A stretch of 64,000 nucleotides of DNA from Bacillota bacterium (GTDB lineage: Bacteria > Bacillota > Clostridia > Lachnospirales > Lachnospiraceae). Positions 40,325 to 49,004 of the stretch are shown here, one piece after another. Numbering within the stretch: position 1 is the stretch's first letter; every line of letters starts with the position of its first letter. Under the pieces are notes generated by a model, which ran no database searches, was not told where the DNA came from, and saw nothing but the letters and a program-made list of their open reading frames with translations. The DNA lies in contig JAEWJZ010000014.1 of NCBI GenBank assembly GCA_023386315.1, positions 315,001 to 379,000 of the forward strand. The letters are read 5' to 3'. Both the position numbers and the translations under genes were made by a program.

Positions 40325-41224
40325 TTAAAGACCAGTTTTTTCAGCAATGAATTTTCTTGCACGGATTGCATATTCTAACGGATTCGCCTTAGCCGGATCC
40401 TGCTCTGCTTCCACTACCATATATCCCTCATAGGCTGCATCTTCCAGCACCTTGAAGATCGGATCAAAATCTACACAGCCGTCTCCCGGAATGGTGAATG
40501 CGCCTGCACGTACGCCTGCCAGGAAGCTCATCTTCTCTTCTCTCACCTTTTTTACTACTTCCGGACGGATATCTTTTAAATGAACATGCTTAATACGTTT
40601 GATGTGCTTTGTTACCATCTCAACCGGATTCTCTCCGCAGTATGCAAAATGGCCGCTGTCAAAAAGCAGGCTTACGTATTCCGGATCTGTATGCTCCATC
40701 ATGCGGTCAGTCTCTGCTGCAGACTGGACTACGGTTCCCATATGATGGTGGAATGTTAATGCCACACCGTATTTTTCTTTGGACAGCCTGCCAAGGCGGT
40801 TTAAGCCTGTGCACAGAAGATCCCATTCTCTGTCATCCATCTCATGCTTTCCTTCGAAAACCGGCTGGTCCTGAATTCCCTGTGTGCTGTAGCTCTGCTC
40901 GGAAACACCCACTACCCTGGCGCCCATGGCAGCTAAAAATGCTACGTGCTTTTCAAACTCTGCCTCAGTCTCTTCATAAGGCTTGCTGATTAAGAATGTG
41001 GAGAACCATGCGTTGCAGATCTCAACACCTCTTAATTCCAGAGCCTTCTTTAAAACCTCCGGATCCTTCGGGTATTTATTACCCACTTCAGAACCGGTAA
41101 ATCCTGCAAGTGCCATTTCGCTGACACACTGCTCGAAGGTATTCTCCTTACCTAAATCCGGAAGATCATCGTTTGTCCATGCAATTGGTGCAATTCCTAA
41201 TTTAACTTTCTCCTTGTTTAACAT
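40325..41224 (-). CDS. iolE: Myo-inosose-2 dehydratase
   Basis: A 299-residue TIM-barrel (xylose-isomerase-like) dehydratase turning 2-keto-inositol into 3D-(3,5/4)-trihydroxycyclohexane-1,2-dione. It begins [20 protein letters not shown], the IolE hallmark, with [35 protein letters not shown] and GCVDF near the C-terminus, holding the metal ligands. The start at 41224 is chosen for its GAAGGGAAG site rather than the ATG at 41251. It sits between iolB and iolG. Confidence 0.93.
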   Translation of the reverse strand: MLNKEKVKLGIAPIAWTNDDLPDLGKENTFEQCVSEMALAGFTGSEVGNKYPKDPEVLKKALELRGVEICNAWFSTFLISKPYEETEAEFEKHVAFLAAMGARVVGVSEQSYSTQGIQDQPVFEGKHEMDDREWDLLCTGLNRLGRLSKEKYGVALTFHHHMGTVVQSAAETDRMMEHTDPEYVSLLFDSGHFAYCGENPVEMVTKHIKRIKHVHLKDIRPEVVKKVREEKMSFLAGVRAGAFTIPGDGCVDFDPIFKVLEDAAYEGYMVVEAEQDPAKANPLEYAIRARKFIAEKTGL

Positions 41225-41294
41225 TTTTGCTTCCCTTCCCTGTCTTATCATATTTTTATACCGCTGGTTTCGCGGCGATTAACCCCTGTGTTGT

Positions 41295-42080
41295 TTAAAA
41301 CTCCGAATCATGCAGCCACACGTATCTTTCATCTTCATTGCGGTCAGTCTGATTCCATGGATTACCCTCCAGATGGCGGATCATCCAGCAGGTATACATC
41401 TGGTATCCCGGAGCCACTGCCTGGGGATGAAGTTCCCCTCCCGGAATTGCGGAAAAGCTTCCGTCTGTGCTTTTAAATACCTGGTCGCCTACAAAGCTTG
41501 CACCAAATCCTTCCGGGTGGTCAAAAAGGAAATAGTAGGTCTCCGGCTGTGGATGTCTGTGAGGAAGATAACCGGACCAGTTTCCCCGGTCATTTAAAAC
41601 CTCTCCCAAAACCATATTGGAGTAAGGAGCGATCTCAATGTCAAAAATCGTATTCACCCGCCGTTTTGCCACATTGCCAAACTTGCCCACAGATGAGTAT
41701 TTCCATGGTGCATCTTCGGGCTGATACAGTTTTGCTTCAAAGGTTCTTTTATTTTCAGCTGACTGTACTAAAACTTCCGAATCCTCTTTTGCTTCCACGG
41801 AAATTTCTGTTCCCGCACAACCATGCAGACACCAGGGGCCTTCCGTAAAAACATCAATTCTTGAGGCTTCCTGTTCCACAGTGCCCCCGCGGTATACAAT
41901 CCTTCCTTTTAAAAGAAGCACTGCTGTTTCCTCTTCCGTTTTTAAAAAGGTTCTGGTCTCTCCCGCTTTCATCCGGTAAACCCGAATGTCCATTCTCATA
42001 TCTTTATACTCATTGGTATAAGTAGTTAAAATCTTTTCTCCGGACTCATCAAATTCCGGATATCCGAATACCTGACTCAT
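41295..42080 (-). CDS. iolB: 5-deoxy-glucuronate isomerase
   Basis: A 261-residue double-cupin enzyme converting 5-deoxy-D-glucuronate to 5-dehydro-2-deoxy-D-gluconate. The KDMRMDIRVYRMKAGE and NWSGYLPHRHPQPETYYF blocks, the latter with the metal histidines, and PGGELHPQAVAPGYQMYTCW are typical. The start at 42080 is favoured by AAAGGAAG; upstream ATGs at 42155 and 42101 extend the N-terminus without homology. It is 31 bp downstream of iolD. Confidence 0.92.
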   Translation of the reverse strand: MSQVFGYPEFDESGEKILTTYTNEYKDMRMDIRVYRMKAGETRTFLKTEEETAVLLLKGRIVYRGGTVEQEASRIDVFTEGPWCLHGCAGTEISVEAKEDSEVLVQSAENKRTFEAKLYQPEDAPWKYSSVGKFGNVAKRRVNTIFDIEIAPYSNMVLGEVLNDRGNWSGYLPHRHPQPETYYFLFDHPEGFGASFVGDQVFKSTDGSFSAIPGGELHPQAVAPGYQMYTCWMIRHLEGNPWNQTDRNEDERYVWLHDSEF

Positions 42081-42111
42081 ATTTTCTTCCTTTCCGGTCA
42101 TGTCCGGCCGT

Positions 42112-44043
42112 TTAATACTTTCTTGCTGCGTTTCTGCCTTCCATGACCCTTCCAAACGCTTCGTTTACGCTGGTTTTTTCTGAAGTATCAGCAAGCCCCA
42201 CATTCCACCAGGATTCATATCCGTCGGACATGGTCTTTGGAATTACCTTTAGATCAAACAGACAGGCTTTCTCCTGGCTCTTGGCATCATTTAATGCATC
42301 TTCCAGTTCTGCAATGGTACGGCAGGTATAAGTCTTTAATCCATAGCCCTCTCCCACCTTTGCATAGTCAACAGGGATTAAATCGCCGGTTGGTTTTTTC
42401 CCGTCTGTATAGCGGTACTCAGTTGCAAGGCTTCCAATTCCATGGTTCATCTCCAGGTTGTTGATACAGCCAAAGCCGCAGTTATCAAAGATCAGGATAT
42501 TAACTTTTTGTCTTTCCTGCATAATTGTCATAATTTCACTGTGCAGCATCTGAAAACTGGAATCCCCGACTACGCAGTAAACCTCATGTTCCGGTTCTGC
42601 GAATTTAACGCCCAGGGTTGCTGCCACTTCATATCCCATACAGGAATATCCGTACTCTGCGTGGTATCCGCCCCGCTTGTCAGTGGTCCACATACGCTGC
42701 ATACAGCTTGGAAGGGAACCTCCTGCCGTAATGATTGTGGCGTCTGCATCGATCACTCTTCTGATTGCTGCCAGTGCTGCGGTCTGGGTGATCTTACCAT
42801 TGGTCAGACGGACAAATTCCGGAATTGTTCTGGGATCTCTTGCTTTGATAATGGGTTCGAAATCATCTCCTGTATACTCAATGCTGCCCAGGCGAACCAT
42901 CTCTTCATCCCACTTTTTCTTTGCGTCTGTAATCTCATTCCGGTACTGGGATACATACTGTTTTTCTCTCAGCTTTTCTGTCAGTGCCTCTACGGTTACT
43001 TTTGCATCTCCCACTGCCATGGATGCATCCATCTTATAGGCATGGAATCTGCTGTTATTTATGGTAACAAATTTAACATTTTCTCTTTTAAACAGCCACT
43101 TGGAGCTGGTAGTAAAATCGCTCAGTCTGGTTCCAATGGCGATTACCACATCTGCATCCTTTGCAATGACATTAGAGGCATAAGTACCGGTCACTCCGAT
43201 TCCTCCAAGGCAGTAAGGATGGCTTGATTTGCAGGCACTCTTTCCAGCCTGACTCTCTCCAAACGGAATCTTGAATTCTTCACAGAATTGTTCTACAACT
43301 TCTCCTGCATCTGAGTAGCGAACTCCTCCGCCCACAATCACGATGGGTTTCTTAGCCTCTGCAATGATGTCAGCAATCTCTTCCAGTTCTTCTTCCACTG
43401 CCACAGGTCTTGTAATCTTATGAACCCGTTTCTTAAAGAAATACTCCGGATAATCAAAGGATTCTCCCTCCACATCCTGACAGAGGGAAATGCAGCAGGC
43501 TCCTGTTTCAGCCGGATCAGTGAGCACACGCATGGCATTAATTAAGGCACTCATAATCATCTCAGGTCTTGTAATTCTGTCCCAGTACTTGCATACCGGT
43601 TTAAAAGCGTCGTTGGTGGTAGTCGCAAGGCTGCTGCTCTGCTCTAACTGCTGAAGTACCGGATCAGGCTGTCTGGATGCGAAGGTATCCGCAGGAAATA
43701 CCAGCAGCGGAATGTTATTGACGGTAGCAGTAGCGCAGGCTGTCACCATATTGGCAGCGCCAGGTCCTACTGAGGAAGCACAGGGAATAATTCTTCTGCG
43801 CTGGTTCTGTTTGGCAAATGCAATGGCTGTATGGCACATACCCTGCTCGTTTCTTCCCTGAAGAACCCGAAGCTGTCCCGGATTTGTGTCCAGAGCCTCT
43901 CCCAGACCAACTGCAATTCCATGGCCGAAGATTGTAAAAAAACCTTCAACAAACTTAATTTCTGTCCCATCCACTGAAACATACTGGTTATCCAGGAACT
44001 TTACAAGTGCCTGTGCTGTTGTCATTCTTATTGTTTTTGACAT
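42112..44043 (-). CDS. iolD: 3D-(3,5/4)-trihydroxycyclohexane-1,2-dione hydrolase
   Basis: A 643-residue thiamine-diphosphate enzyme that opens the cyclohexane ring to 5-deoxy-glucuronate. The N-terminal domain has IFGHGIAVGLGEAL and the E of GRNEQGMCHTAIAFAKQ. The central domain has VIVGGGVRYSDA, and the ThDP motif is GYSCMGYEVAATLGVKFAEP with VVGDSSFQMLHSEIMT. The length is normal for IolD and longer than acetolactate synthases. AAAGGAG precedes the ATG. Confidence 0.94.
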   Translation of the reverse strand: MSKTIRMTTAQALVKFLDNQYVSVDGTEIKFVEGFFTIFGHGIAVGLGEALDTNPGQLRVLQGRNEQGMCHTAIAFAKQNQRRRIIPCASSVGPGAANMVTACATATVNNIPLLVFPADTFASRQPDPVLQQLEQSSSLATTTNDAFKPVCKYWDRITRPEMIMSALINAMRVLTDPAETGACCISLCQDVEGESFDYPEYFFKKRVHKITRPVAVEEELEEIADIIAEAKKPIVIVGGGVRYSDAGEVVEQFCEEFKIPFGESQAGKSACKSSHPYCLGGIGVTGTYASNVIAKDADVVIAIGTRLSDFTTSSKWLFKRENVKFVTINNSRFHAYKMDASMAVGDAKVTVEALTEKLREKQYVSQYRNEITDAKKKWDEEMVRLGSIEYTGDDFEPIIKARDPRTIPEFVRLTNGKITQTAALAAIRRVIDADATIITAGGSLPSCMQRMWTTDKRGGYHAEYGYSCMGYEVAATLGVKFAEPEHEVYCVVGDSSFQMLHSEIMTIMQERQKVNILIFDNCGFGCINNLEMNHGIGSLATEYRYTDGKKPTGDLIPVDYAKVGEGYGLKTYTCRTIAELEDALNDAKSQEKACLFDLKVIPKTMSDGYESWWNVGLADTSEKTSVNEAFGRVMEGRNAARKY

Positions 44044-44064
44044 GTTCCGCTCTCCTTTATATTT

Positions 44065-45099
44065 TTATACACGGGCGATCATCTCACCGAATTTTTCCTT
44101 TTCCTCTTTTATAAATGCATGCACTTCCTCTGGTGTGGGAAGAGAGTCTGAGCAGTTATTGCTCTTTACCATCATGGACGCTTCTGCAGAACCAAATTCC
44201 AGGCAGTCAATAATATCCCAGCCCTCATACAGGCCATATAAGAAACCGGAACCATATCCGTCTCCGCCTCCAAAGCCTTTTCTTGCCTCTACCGGGAACG
44301 GTTTAATGGAAAATGACTGGCCGTCGCGGGTATATGCGGTAGACCCCTTCATACCATGCTTAATCACCACAATTGTTGCATGATATCCCTGCCATAAGGC
44401 GGCACTTTCTTCATCTGTCATACCAGGTTTAATCAGCTTTTCCGTCAGATCAAATTCTTCTCTTGATCCCATAATAATATCCGCTTCTTTTGCAACAGTT
44501 GAGTAGTAAATGGATAACTCATCTGTATTTTTCCAGTTATATGCCCTGTAATCAATGTCAAATATAATTCTTACATCATTTCTCTTAGCCAGCATCACAG
44601 CCTTAAGAGCCGCTTCTCTTGACGGGCTTTCGGCAAGTGCAGTACCTGAAATTAAAATGGCTTTTGCCTTTTTAATGTATTCTTCGTCGATGTCTTCCAC
44701 ACTCAGCTGTAAATCAGCAATGCAGTTTCTATACATCAGAATGCTGCTTTCGCTGGAGGACAGCATCTCTGTAAAAGTAAGTCCCAGTTTTTCTCCGTTT
44801 TTACATTTTGTAATGTGGGAGGTATCAATCCCCTGTTCATTAAAATAATCCACTACAAATTCGCCGAACTGGTCATCTGATACTTTCCCGATAAATCCCG
44901 CTTTCATGCCATGTCTTGTCACGCCTACGGCGATATTGGCAGGAGAACCGCCCACAAACTTTTCAAACATGTGAACCTTCTTTAACGGCTTAAATTCTTC
45001 CTTTACCTGCTCATTGTAGGCAGGGTTAAAATCAATTGCCACTCTGCCAAGAAGTATTAAATCAAGCTCTCTGGCTTCGTTAAATTTTACATATCCCAT
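44065..45099 (-). CDS. iolC: 5-dehydro-2-deoxygluconokinase
   Basis: A 344-residue PfkB-family kinase phosphorylating 5-dehydro-2-deoxy-D-gluconate at position 6. It begins LDLILLGRVAIDFNPAYNEQ, the usual IolC N-terminus, with FEKFVGGSPANIAVGVTRHG (PfkB signature 1) and ARKGFGGGDGYGSGFLYGLY near residue 275. In this second signature the usual AGD is replaced by GGDG; the catalytic Asp is kept. It heads iolC-D-B-E-G behind a promoter with a palindrome (45154-45182). Confidence 0.93.
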   Translation of the reverse strand: MGYVKFNEARELDLILLGRVAIDFNPAYNEQVKEEFKPLKKVHMFEKFVGGSPANIAVGVTRHGMKAGFIGKVSDDQFGEFVVDYFNEQGIDTSHITKCKNGEKLGLTFTEMLSSSESSILMYRNCIADLQLSVEDIDEEYIKKAKAILISGTALAESPSREAALKAVMLAKRNDVRIIFDIDYRAYNWKNTDELSIYYSTVAKEADIIMGSREEFDLTEKLIKPGMTDEESAALWQGYHATIVVIKHGMKGSTAYTRDGQSFSIKPFPVEARKGFGGGDGYGSGFLYGLYEGWDIIDCLEFGSAEASMMVKSNNCSDSLPTPEEVHAFIKEEKEKFGEMIARV

Positions 45100-45153
45100 T
45101 GTTACACCTCTCCCATCTGTTTGCGTGCTTTTTCGTTCATCTCATGTGCCTAT

Positions 45154-45182
45154 ATTATACCACGCACGCAGTCCGCGTGCAA
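45154..45182 (-). promoter_or_regulatory. iolC operon promoter with GCACGC/GCGTGC operator candidate
   Basis: On the minus strand TTGCAC (45177-45182) is 17 bp from TATAAT (45154-45159). GCACGC (45164-45169) and GCGTGC (45175-45180) form a perfect palindrome filling the spacer and -35 box; a further GCGTGC is at 45123-45128 downstream. The same half-sites make up the palindrome at the promoter of the LacI-type gene (46323-46356). Confidence 0.65.
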
Positions 45183-45207
45183 GTGATTTCGCTCTGATAA
45201 TAAAAAA

Positions 45208-45246
45208 AATCAGGACCTGTTTTTTATCATTAACAGATTCCTGATT
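45208..45246 (-). terminator. Intrinsic terminator of the LacI-type regulator gene
   Basis: AATCAGGA (45208-45215) and TCCTGATT (45239-45246), with an inner TGTT/AACA pair; the minus strand ends in a run of eight T. It isolates the regulator from the iolC promoter. Confidence 0.85.
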
Positions 45247-45256
45247 TTATAATCTT

Positions 45257-46276
45257 TTAAATATTGTATTTCGTTTTTATAATGATATCCGTGTAAAAAA
45301 ATTCCTGTTCTTCCCTGCTTCCGGCCTGCATGATATCGGCAAGAATGAACAGGGCACGGTACCCTTGTGTATAGCCGTTCTGGTCAATCAGAAAATCCGC
45401 GATCCCCTCTTCCAGCGCTTTCATGTTCCCTGTAGTCAGATCATAGATAATAATATGAGGCTTTCTCTCCAGCTTCAGCTCTTCAAACGCCTTTTTAACG
45501 CCCCCCTGACCTCCTGAGAATATCACCGCACCCTGGAGATCCGGATAAGCAGTCAGGGTGTTGACAAGGATTTTTTCCACCTCTTCCTTTTCATCAAAAC
45601 TGCTCTGCACTCCCACAAGCTCAAGACCGGGAAATGTCCTCTTTATCTCATCCACAAACCCATCCACGCGCATACTGTTGACACTATTCCCAAAATATCC
45701 CGTAATAGCGAGAATCTTTCCCTGTCCGCCGGTGAGCATTCCCATAAGCCCAGCCGCCGTGCGTCCGCTCCGTTTGTTGTCCTGGCCTACAAAACAGCTT
45801 CGTTTTGTTCCTACAATATCCGTATTAAAAGTCACGACTGAGATCCCCTGCTCAATCAGGGAATTGATTTTGTCCCTTATTTTATCGCACTCCACAGGCA
45901 TGATTGCAATGCCTGACACCTTGTTTTTTTCCAGCCTTTCAATGGCTGCAAGCTGCTCTTCCTCGCTTACAGTAACACACTCTTCCATTACAAAGACAAT
46001 TCCTCTTTTTTTCAACTCTTTTTGTGCATCTTCTAACCCTTTTCTGATGGGAATCATAAATGACGATTTAGCCAGCTGGGTTACAATGCCGATTTTAACC
46101 GATTCCTTTTTTACTGCCGTCTTTTCTTTTTTCGGCACGTAACCGATTTCGTCTGCAATCTGAAAGATCCGCTCTTCCACTTCCTTGTCAATCCGCCCCC
46201 GTTTATTTAACGCGCGGTCAACAGTACCTCTGGACACACCTGCCCGCTCCGCTATTTCCCGAATCGTTCCCGCCAT
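45257..46276 (-). CDS. LacI-family transcriptional regulator (probable iol regulator)
   Basis: A 339-residue repressor-type protein. The LacI helix-turn-helix is at residues 4-25 (TIREIAERAGVSRGTVDRAL) with hinge EIGYVPKKEK, and a periplasmic-binding-type sugar domain follows (VKIGIVTQLAKSSFMIPIRK; RSCFVGQDNKRSGRTAAGLM). AAAGGAG precedes the ATG. It lies between iolA and iolC. Its own promoter and the iolC promoter carry the same GCACGC/GCGTGC palindrome, so it probably controls both. The effector is likely inositol or an intermediate. Confidence 0.85.
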   Translation of the reverse strand: MAGTIREIAERAGVSRGTVDRALNKRGRIDKEVEERIFQIADEIGYVPKKEKTAVKKESVKIGIVTQLAKSSFMIPIRKGLEDAQKELKKRGIVFVMEECVTVSEEEQLAAIERLEKNKVSGIAIMPVECDKIRDKINSLIEQGISVVTFNTDIVGTKRSCFVGQDNKRSGRTAAGLMGMLTGGQGKILAITGYFGNSVNSMRVDGFVDEIKRTFPGLELVGVQSSFDEKEEVEKILVNTLTAYPDLQGAVIFSGGQGGVKKAFEELKLERKPHIIIYDLTTGNMKALEEGIADFLIDQNGYTQGYRALFILADIMQAGSREEQEFFYTDIIIKTKYNI

Positions 46277-46308
46277 CTGTTCTCTCCTTTAAGCAATTCA
46301 CTTCACCA

Positions 46309-46356
46309 ATCATATCACACATAAAAATAGCACGCAAGTGTATGCGTGCTATTTTT
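46309..46356 (-). promoter_or_regulatory. LacI-type gene promoter within a palindrome that also forms the iolA terminator
   Basis: AAAAATAGCACGCA (46323-46336) and TGCGTGCTATTTTT (46343-46356) are exact 14-bp arms with a six-base loop; the T-runs make it a terminator for iolA. On the minus strand the right half provides -35 TTGCGT (46332-46337), 17 bp from TATGAT (46309-46314). The same DNA thus looks like terminator, -35 box and operator. Confidence 0.7.
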
Positions 46357-46372
46357 TCAATAAAAACAACTT

Positions 46373-47884
46373 TTAGATTGTTCCATCCCAGGTATTAACA
46401 GCCGTGGACTCTCCGGTTTCCTCGTCGAACCATCTGGTGGTAACAACTTTATTCTCTGTATAGAATCTGAAACCATCTTTTCCTAAGCAATGAAGGTCTC
46501 CGATAAATGACAGCTTATTGCCGTTGAATGGGAACATACCAACCGGAACCGGAATTCCTACGTTGATACCGATCATACCGCCGTCTGTATGTCTTGCAAA
46601 CTCTCTTGCATAGCGACCATTCTGTGTAAAGATAACAGAACCGTTGGCAAATGGATTGGCATTCATTACCGCAAGTCCTTCTTCGAAGGTCTTCACTCTC
46701 TTAATGCAAAGTACCGGTCCGAAGATCTCTCTTTCGCCTACGCTCATTTCAGGAGTAACATGATCAAGAATTGTCGGCCCTAAGTAGAATCCGTTTTCAA
46801 ATCCTTCTACTACTACATCACGGCCGTCCAGTACCACCTTGGCACCTTCTGAGATTCCTGTCTCGATCCATTTTACAACAGAATCTTTGTGTGCCTGATT
46901 GATAACCGGTCCAAGATTTGTGGTTTTATCATAAGCTGGTCCCACTTTTAATTTCTTGGCCTGAGCTACGATTTCTGCTACAAGTGCATCAGCAATTTCT
47001 TCCTGAACAACCACTACCGGAAGAGCCATACATCTTTCGCCAGCACAGCCAAAGGTGGAGTTGATGATACCTGCTGCCACACGTTTAACAGGAGCATCCT
47101 TTAATACAAGAGCGTGGTTCTTGGCTTCGCAAAGAGCCTGAACTCTCTTTCCTGTTGCTGCAGCTGTGGAATAAATATGCTTTCCGACAGATGTGGAACC
47201 TACGAAAGTAATTCCCTTAACATCATCGTGTGTAAGAAGAATCTCTGCTTCGTTTCTGGAACAGGTAACGATATTAATTACACCGTCCGGAAGTCCTGCT
47301 TCTTTATACAGCTCAGCGATACGCATGCTGGACTGAGGAGTAAAGGAAGCTGCTTTTAATACGATGGTGTTACCGCATGCGATACACATAGGAGTCATCC
47401 AGCCCATTGGAATCATAGCCGGGAAGTTAAATGGCACGATACCTGCAAATACGCCCAGAGGCATACGATATAATACTGTGTCAAATCCGCTGGAAGCGTC
47501 CATTAAGCTTTCTCCCATCATCAGTGACGGAGCGCTGATGGCCTGCTCGGTTCCTTCTTTTGCTTTCAGCACATCACCCTGAGCTTCTTCCCAGTTTTTA
47601 CCGTTTTCTTTTGCTACCAGCATAGTCAGTTCATCCATATGCTCGATCAGTAAATCTCTCAGCTTATAAAGAATCTGAACTCTTTTAATAACCGGAGTTG
47701 CTGACCAGGATGGAAATGCTGCTTTCGCTGCTGCTACAGCCTCTTCCACTTCATCCGGAGTACAGCATGGTACTTTCGCAATCACTTCACCAGTGCTTGG
47801 ATCAAAGGCATCTGTATACTTCGTTGTTTTAGATTCCTTCCACTGACCGTTTACAAAATACTTTAATGTTTTTACTTCTCCCAT
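46373..47884 (-). CDS. iolA: Methylmalonate-semialdehyde dehydrogenase (CoA-acylating)
   Basis: A 503-residue aldehyde dehydrogenase family enzyme that makes acetyl-CoA or propionyl-CoA from malonate or methylmalonate semialdehyde. It begins KTLKYFVNGQWKES; PFNFPAMIPMGWMTPMCIAC and the catalytic cysteine in NSTFGCAGERCMALPVVVV are diagnostic of MMSDH. The start is taken at the second ATG (47884), since the first (47896) touches the AAAGGA ribosome-binding site. It is second in the iolJ-iolA unit and ends at a strong hairpin. Confidence 0.92.
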   Translation of the reverse strand: MGEVKTLKYFVNGQWKESKTTKYTDAFDPSTGEVIAKVPCCTPDEVEEAVAAAKAAFPSWSATPVIKRVQILYKLRDLLIEHMDELTMLVAKENGKNWEEAQGDVLKAKEGTEQAISAPSLMMGESLMDASSGFDTVLYRMPLGVFAGIVPFNFPAMIPMGWMTPMCIACGNTIVLKAASFTPQSSMRIAELYKEAGLPDGVINIVTCSRNEAEILLTHDDVKGITFVGSTSVGKHIYSTAAATGKRVQALCEAKNHALVLKDAPVKRVAAGIINSTFGCAGERCMALPVVVVQEEIADALVAEIVAQAKKLKVGPAYDKTTNLGPVINQAHKDSVVKWIETGISEGAKVVLDGRDVVVEGFENGFYLGPTILDHVTPEMSVGEREIFGPVLCIKRVKTFEEGLAVMNANPFANGSVIFTQNGRYAREFARHTDGGMIGINVGIPVPVGMFPFNGNKLSFIGDLHCLGKDGFRFYTENKVVTTRWFDEETGESTAVNTWDGTI

Positions 47885-47933
47885 CTTTCTATCCATTCCT
47901 TTCTTAGCGGTTTTATTTATTTAATAGTTAATA

Positions 47934-48779
47934 TTATAGAGGCTCTACACAGTTAAAGATCTTTATATGCTGCTTCACATTCTCATATACGCCCTGGACC
48001 ATAGCTTCATTCAGTCCAAAGTAATCATGTCTGCCTTCTGATTTCAAATACTTTTCAGCTTCCCTTGTAAGGCTGTCAAAGCTGGCTGTTGCAATATTGA
48101 TCTTACGTATTCCAAGACCAACTGCTTTTCTAAAGTCTTCCGGAGTAATTCCGGTTCCGCCGTGAAGGACCAGAGGAACATCTGTCTTTTCATCAATGGC
48201 CTTTAAAACATCAAATGCCAGTCTGGGTGCTACCGGATAGTTGCCGTGTGCATTGCCAATGGCTACTGCCAGTGCGTCCACACCTGTCTTTTCGCAAAAC
48301 AGTTTCGCGTCTTCCGGATTGGTGCAGCGGATTCCTTCATCTGTGCTTCCGTCCTCACTGCCGCCAACCAGACCAAGCTCCGCTTCTACCGTGGCTCCAT
48401 ATTCTCCTGCGAGCTGAGCCGCTTCTAACGTCTTTTTTATGTTCTCTTCAAAGGGAAGAGTGGAGCCGTCCATCATGACTGAGGTAAATCCATAATCCAG
48501 GGCCTGCTTTAACACACCGATGGTCTTGCCGTGATCCAGATGAACCGCAATCTCTACCTTTGCATTCCTGGCAGCTTCTACCATCATAGGCCCCATTAGT
48601 GACAGCGGGGAATGGGGAAGGCGTACTTCCGCAATCTGTAAGATAATGGGAGTGTTCATTTCCTCAGCTGCCTTAACAGCGCCTTTCACCATCTCAAGAT
48701 TCCCCACGCTGAATGCTCCCACCGCCCGGTTTTGCTCTGATGCCTGATTCAGCAGATCTTTCATTTTTACTAATCCCAT
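47934..48779 (-). CDS. iolJ: Class II aldolase, probable 6-phospho-5-dehydro-2-deoxy-D-gluconate aldolase
   Basis: A 281-residue zinc-dependent class II aldolase. The metal site is seen in VHLDHGKT (about residue 83), TVEAELGLVGGSEDG, VAIGNAHGNYP and PLVLHGGTGI. Class II fructose-bisphosphate and tagatose-bisphosphate aldolases look the same, but the position with iolA, next to a DeoR-type regulator and upstream of the other iol genes, favours IolJ, which yields dihydroxyacetone phosphate and malonate semialdehyde, the IolA substrate. Confidence 0.87.
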   Translation of the reverse strand: MGLVKMKDLLNQASEQNRAVGAFSVGNLEMVKGAVKAAEEMNTPIILQIAEVRLPHSPLSLMGPMMVEAARNAKVEIAVHLDHGKTIGVLKQALDYGFTSVMMDGSTLPFEENIKKTLEAAQLAGEYGATVEAELGLVGGSEDGSTDEGIRCTNPEDAKLFCEKTGVDALAVAIGNAHGNYPVAPRLAFDVLKAIDEKTDVPLVLHGGTGITPEDFRKAVGLGIRKINIATASFDSLTREAEKYLKSEGRHDYFGLNEAMVQGVYENVKQHIKIFNCVEPL

Positions 48780-48848
48780 GCTTTGTTTCCTCTCTCTTCC
48801 TCCCTTTATGAGTATGTTTTGATTTTGTTTTAGTTATGTGTTGGTTAT

Positions 48849-48877
48849 ATTCTAACACCATATTTGAGATTGGTCAA
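48849..48877 (-). promoter_or_regulatory. iolJA promoter
   Basis: On the minus strand TTGACC (48872-48877) is 17 bp from TAGAAT (48849-48854). A 5-bp inverted repeat GTGTT (48838-48842) / AACAC (48854-48858) surrounds the start point and could be an operator. Confidence 0.65.
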
Positions 48878-48926
48878 GATGTACTTGAAAATTTTTTTCT
48901 GAATCTGGTTATCTATTGGTGATTTC

Positions 48927-48955
48927 TTGATATTTTTGTTTGTGTCTGTTATAAT
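48927..48955 (+). promoter_or_regulatory. Promoter of the DeoR-type regulator
   Basis: TTGATA (48927-48932), 17 bp, TATAAT (48950-48955). It is back to back with the iolJA promoter, 50 bp apart, so one protein could serve both. Confidence 0.75.
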
Positions 48956-49004
48956 AGGGGAATAACAGCACATTAAAGGAACCGGAATATAAGGAGTATA
49001 CGCT

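Noticed and set aside
42442..43227. 261-codon frame on the + strand inside iolD
   Set aside because: Antisense shadow of a strongly conserved thiamine-diphosphate enzyme; no start signal.
45558..46142. 194-codon + strand frame opposite the LacI-type gene
   Set aside because: Antisense of a complete LacI-family gene; no ribosome-binding site.
47934..48779. Glycolytic class II fructose-bisphosphate aldolase
   Set aside because: The sequence would fit, but the gene lies with iolA in the inositol cluster, and a class I aldolase serves glycolysis at 7897; IolJ is the better call, though not proven.
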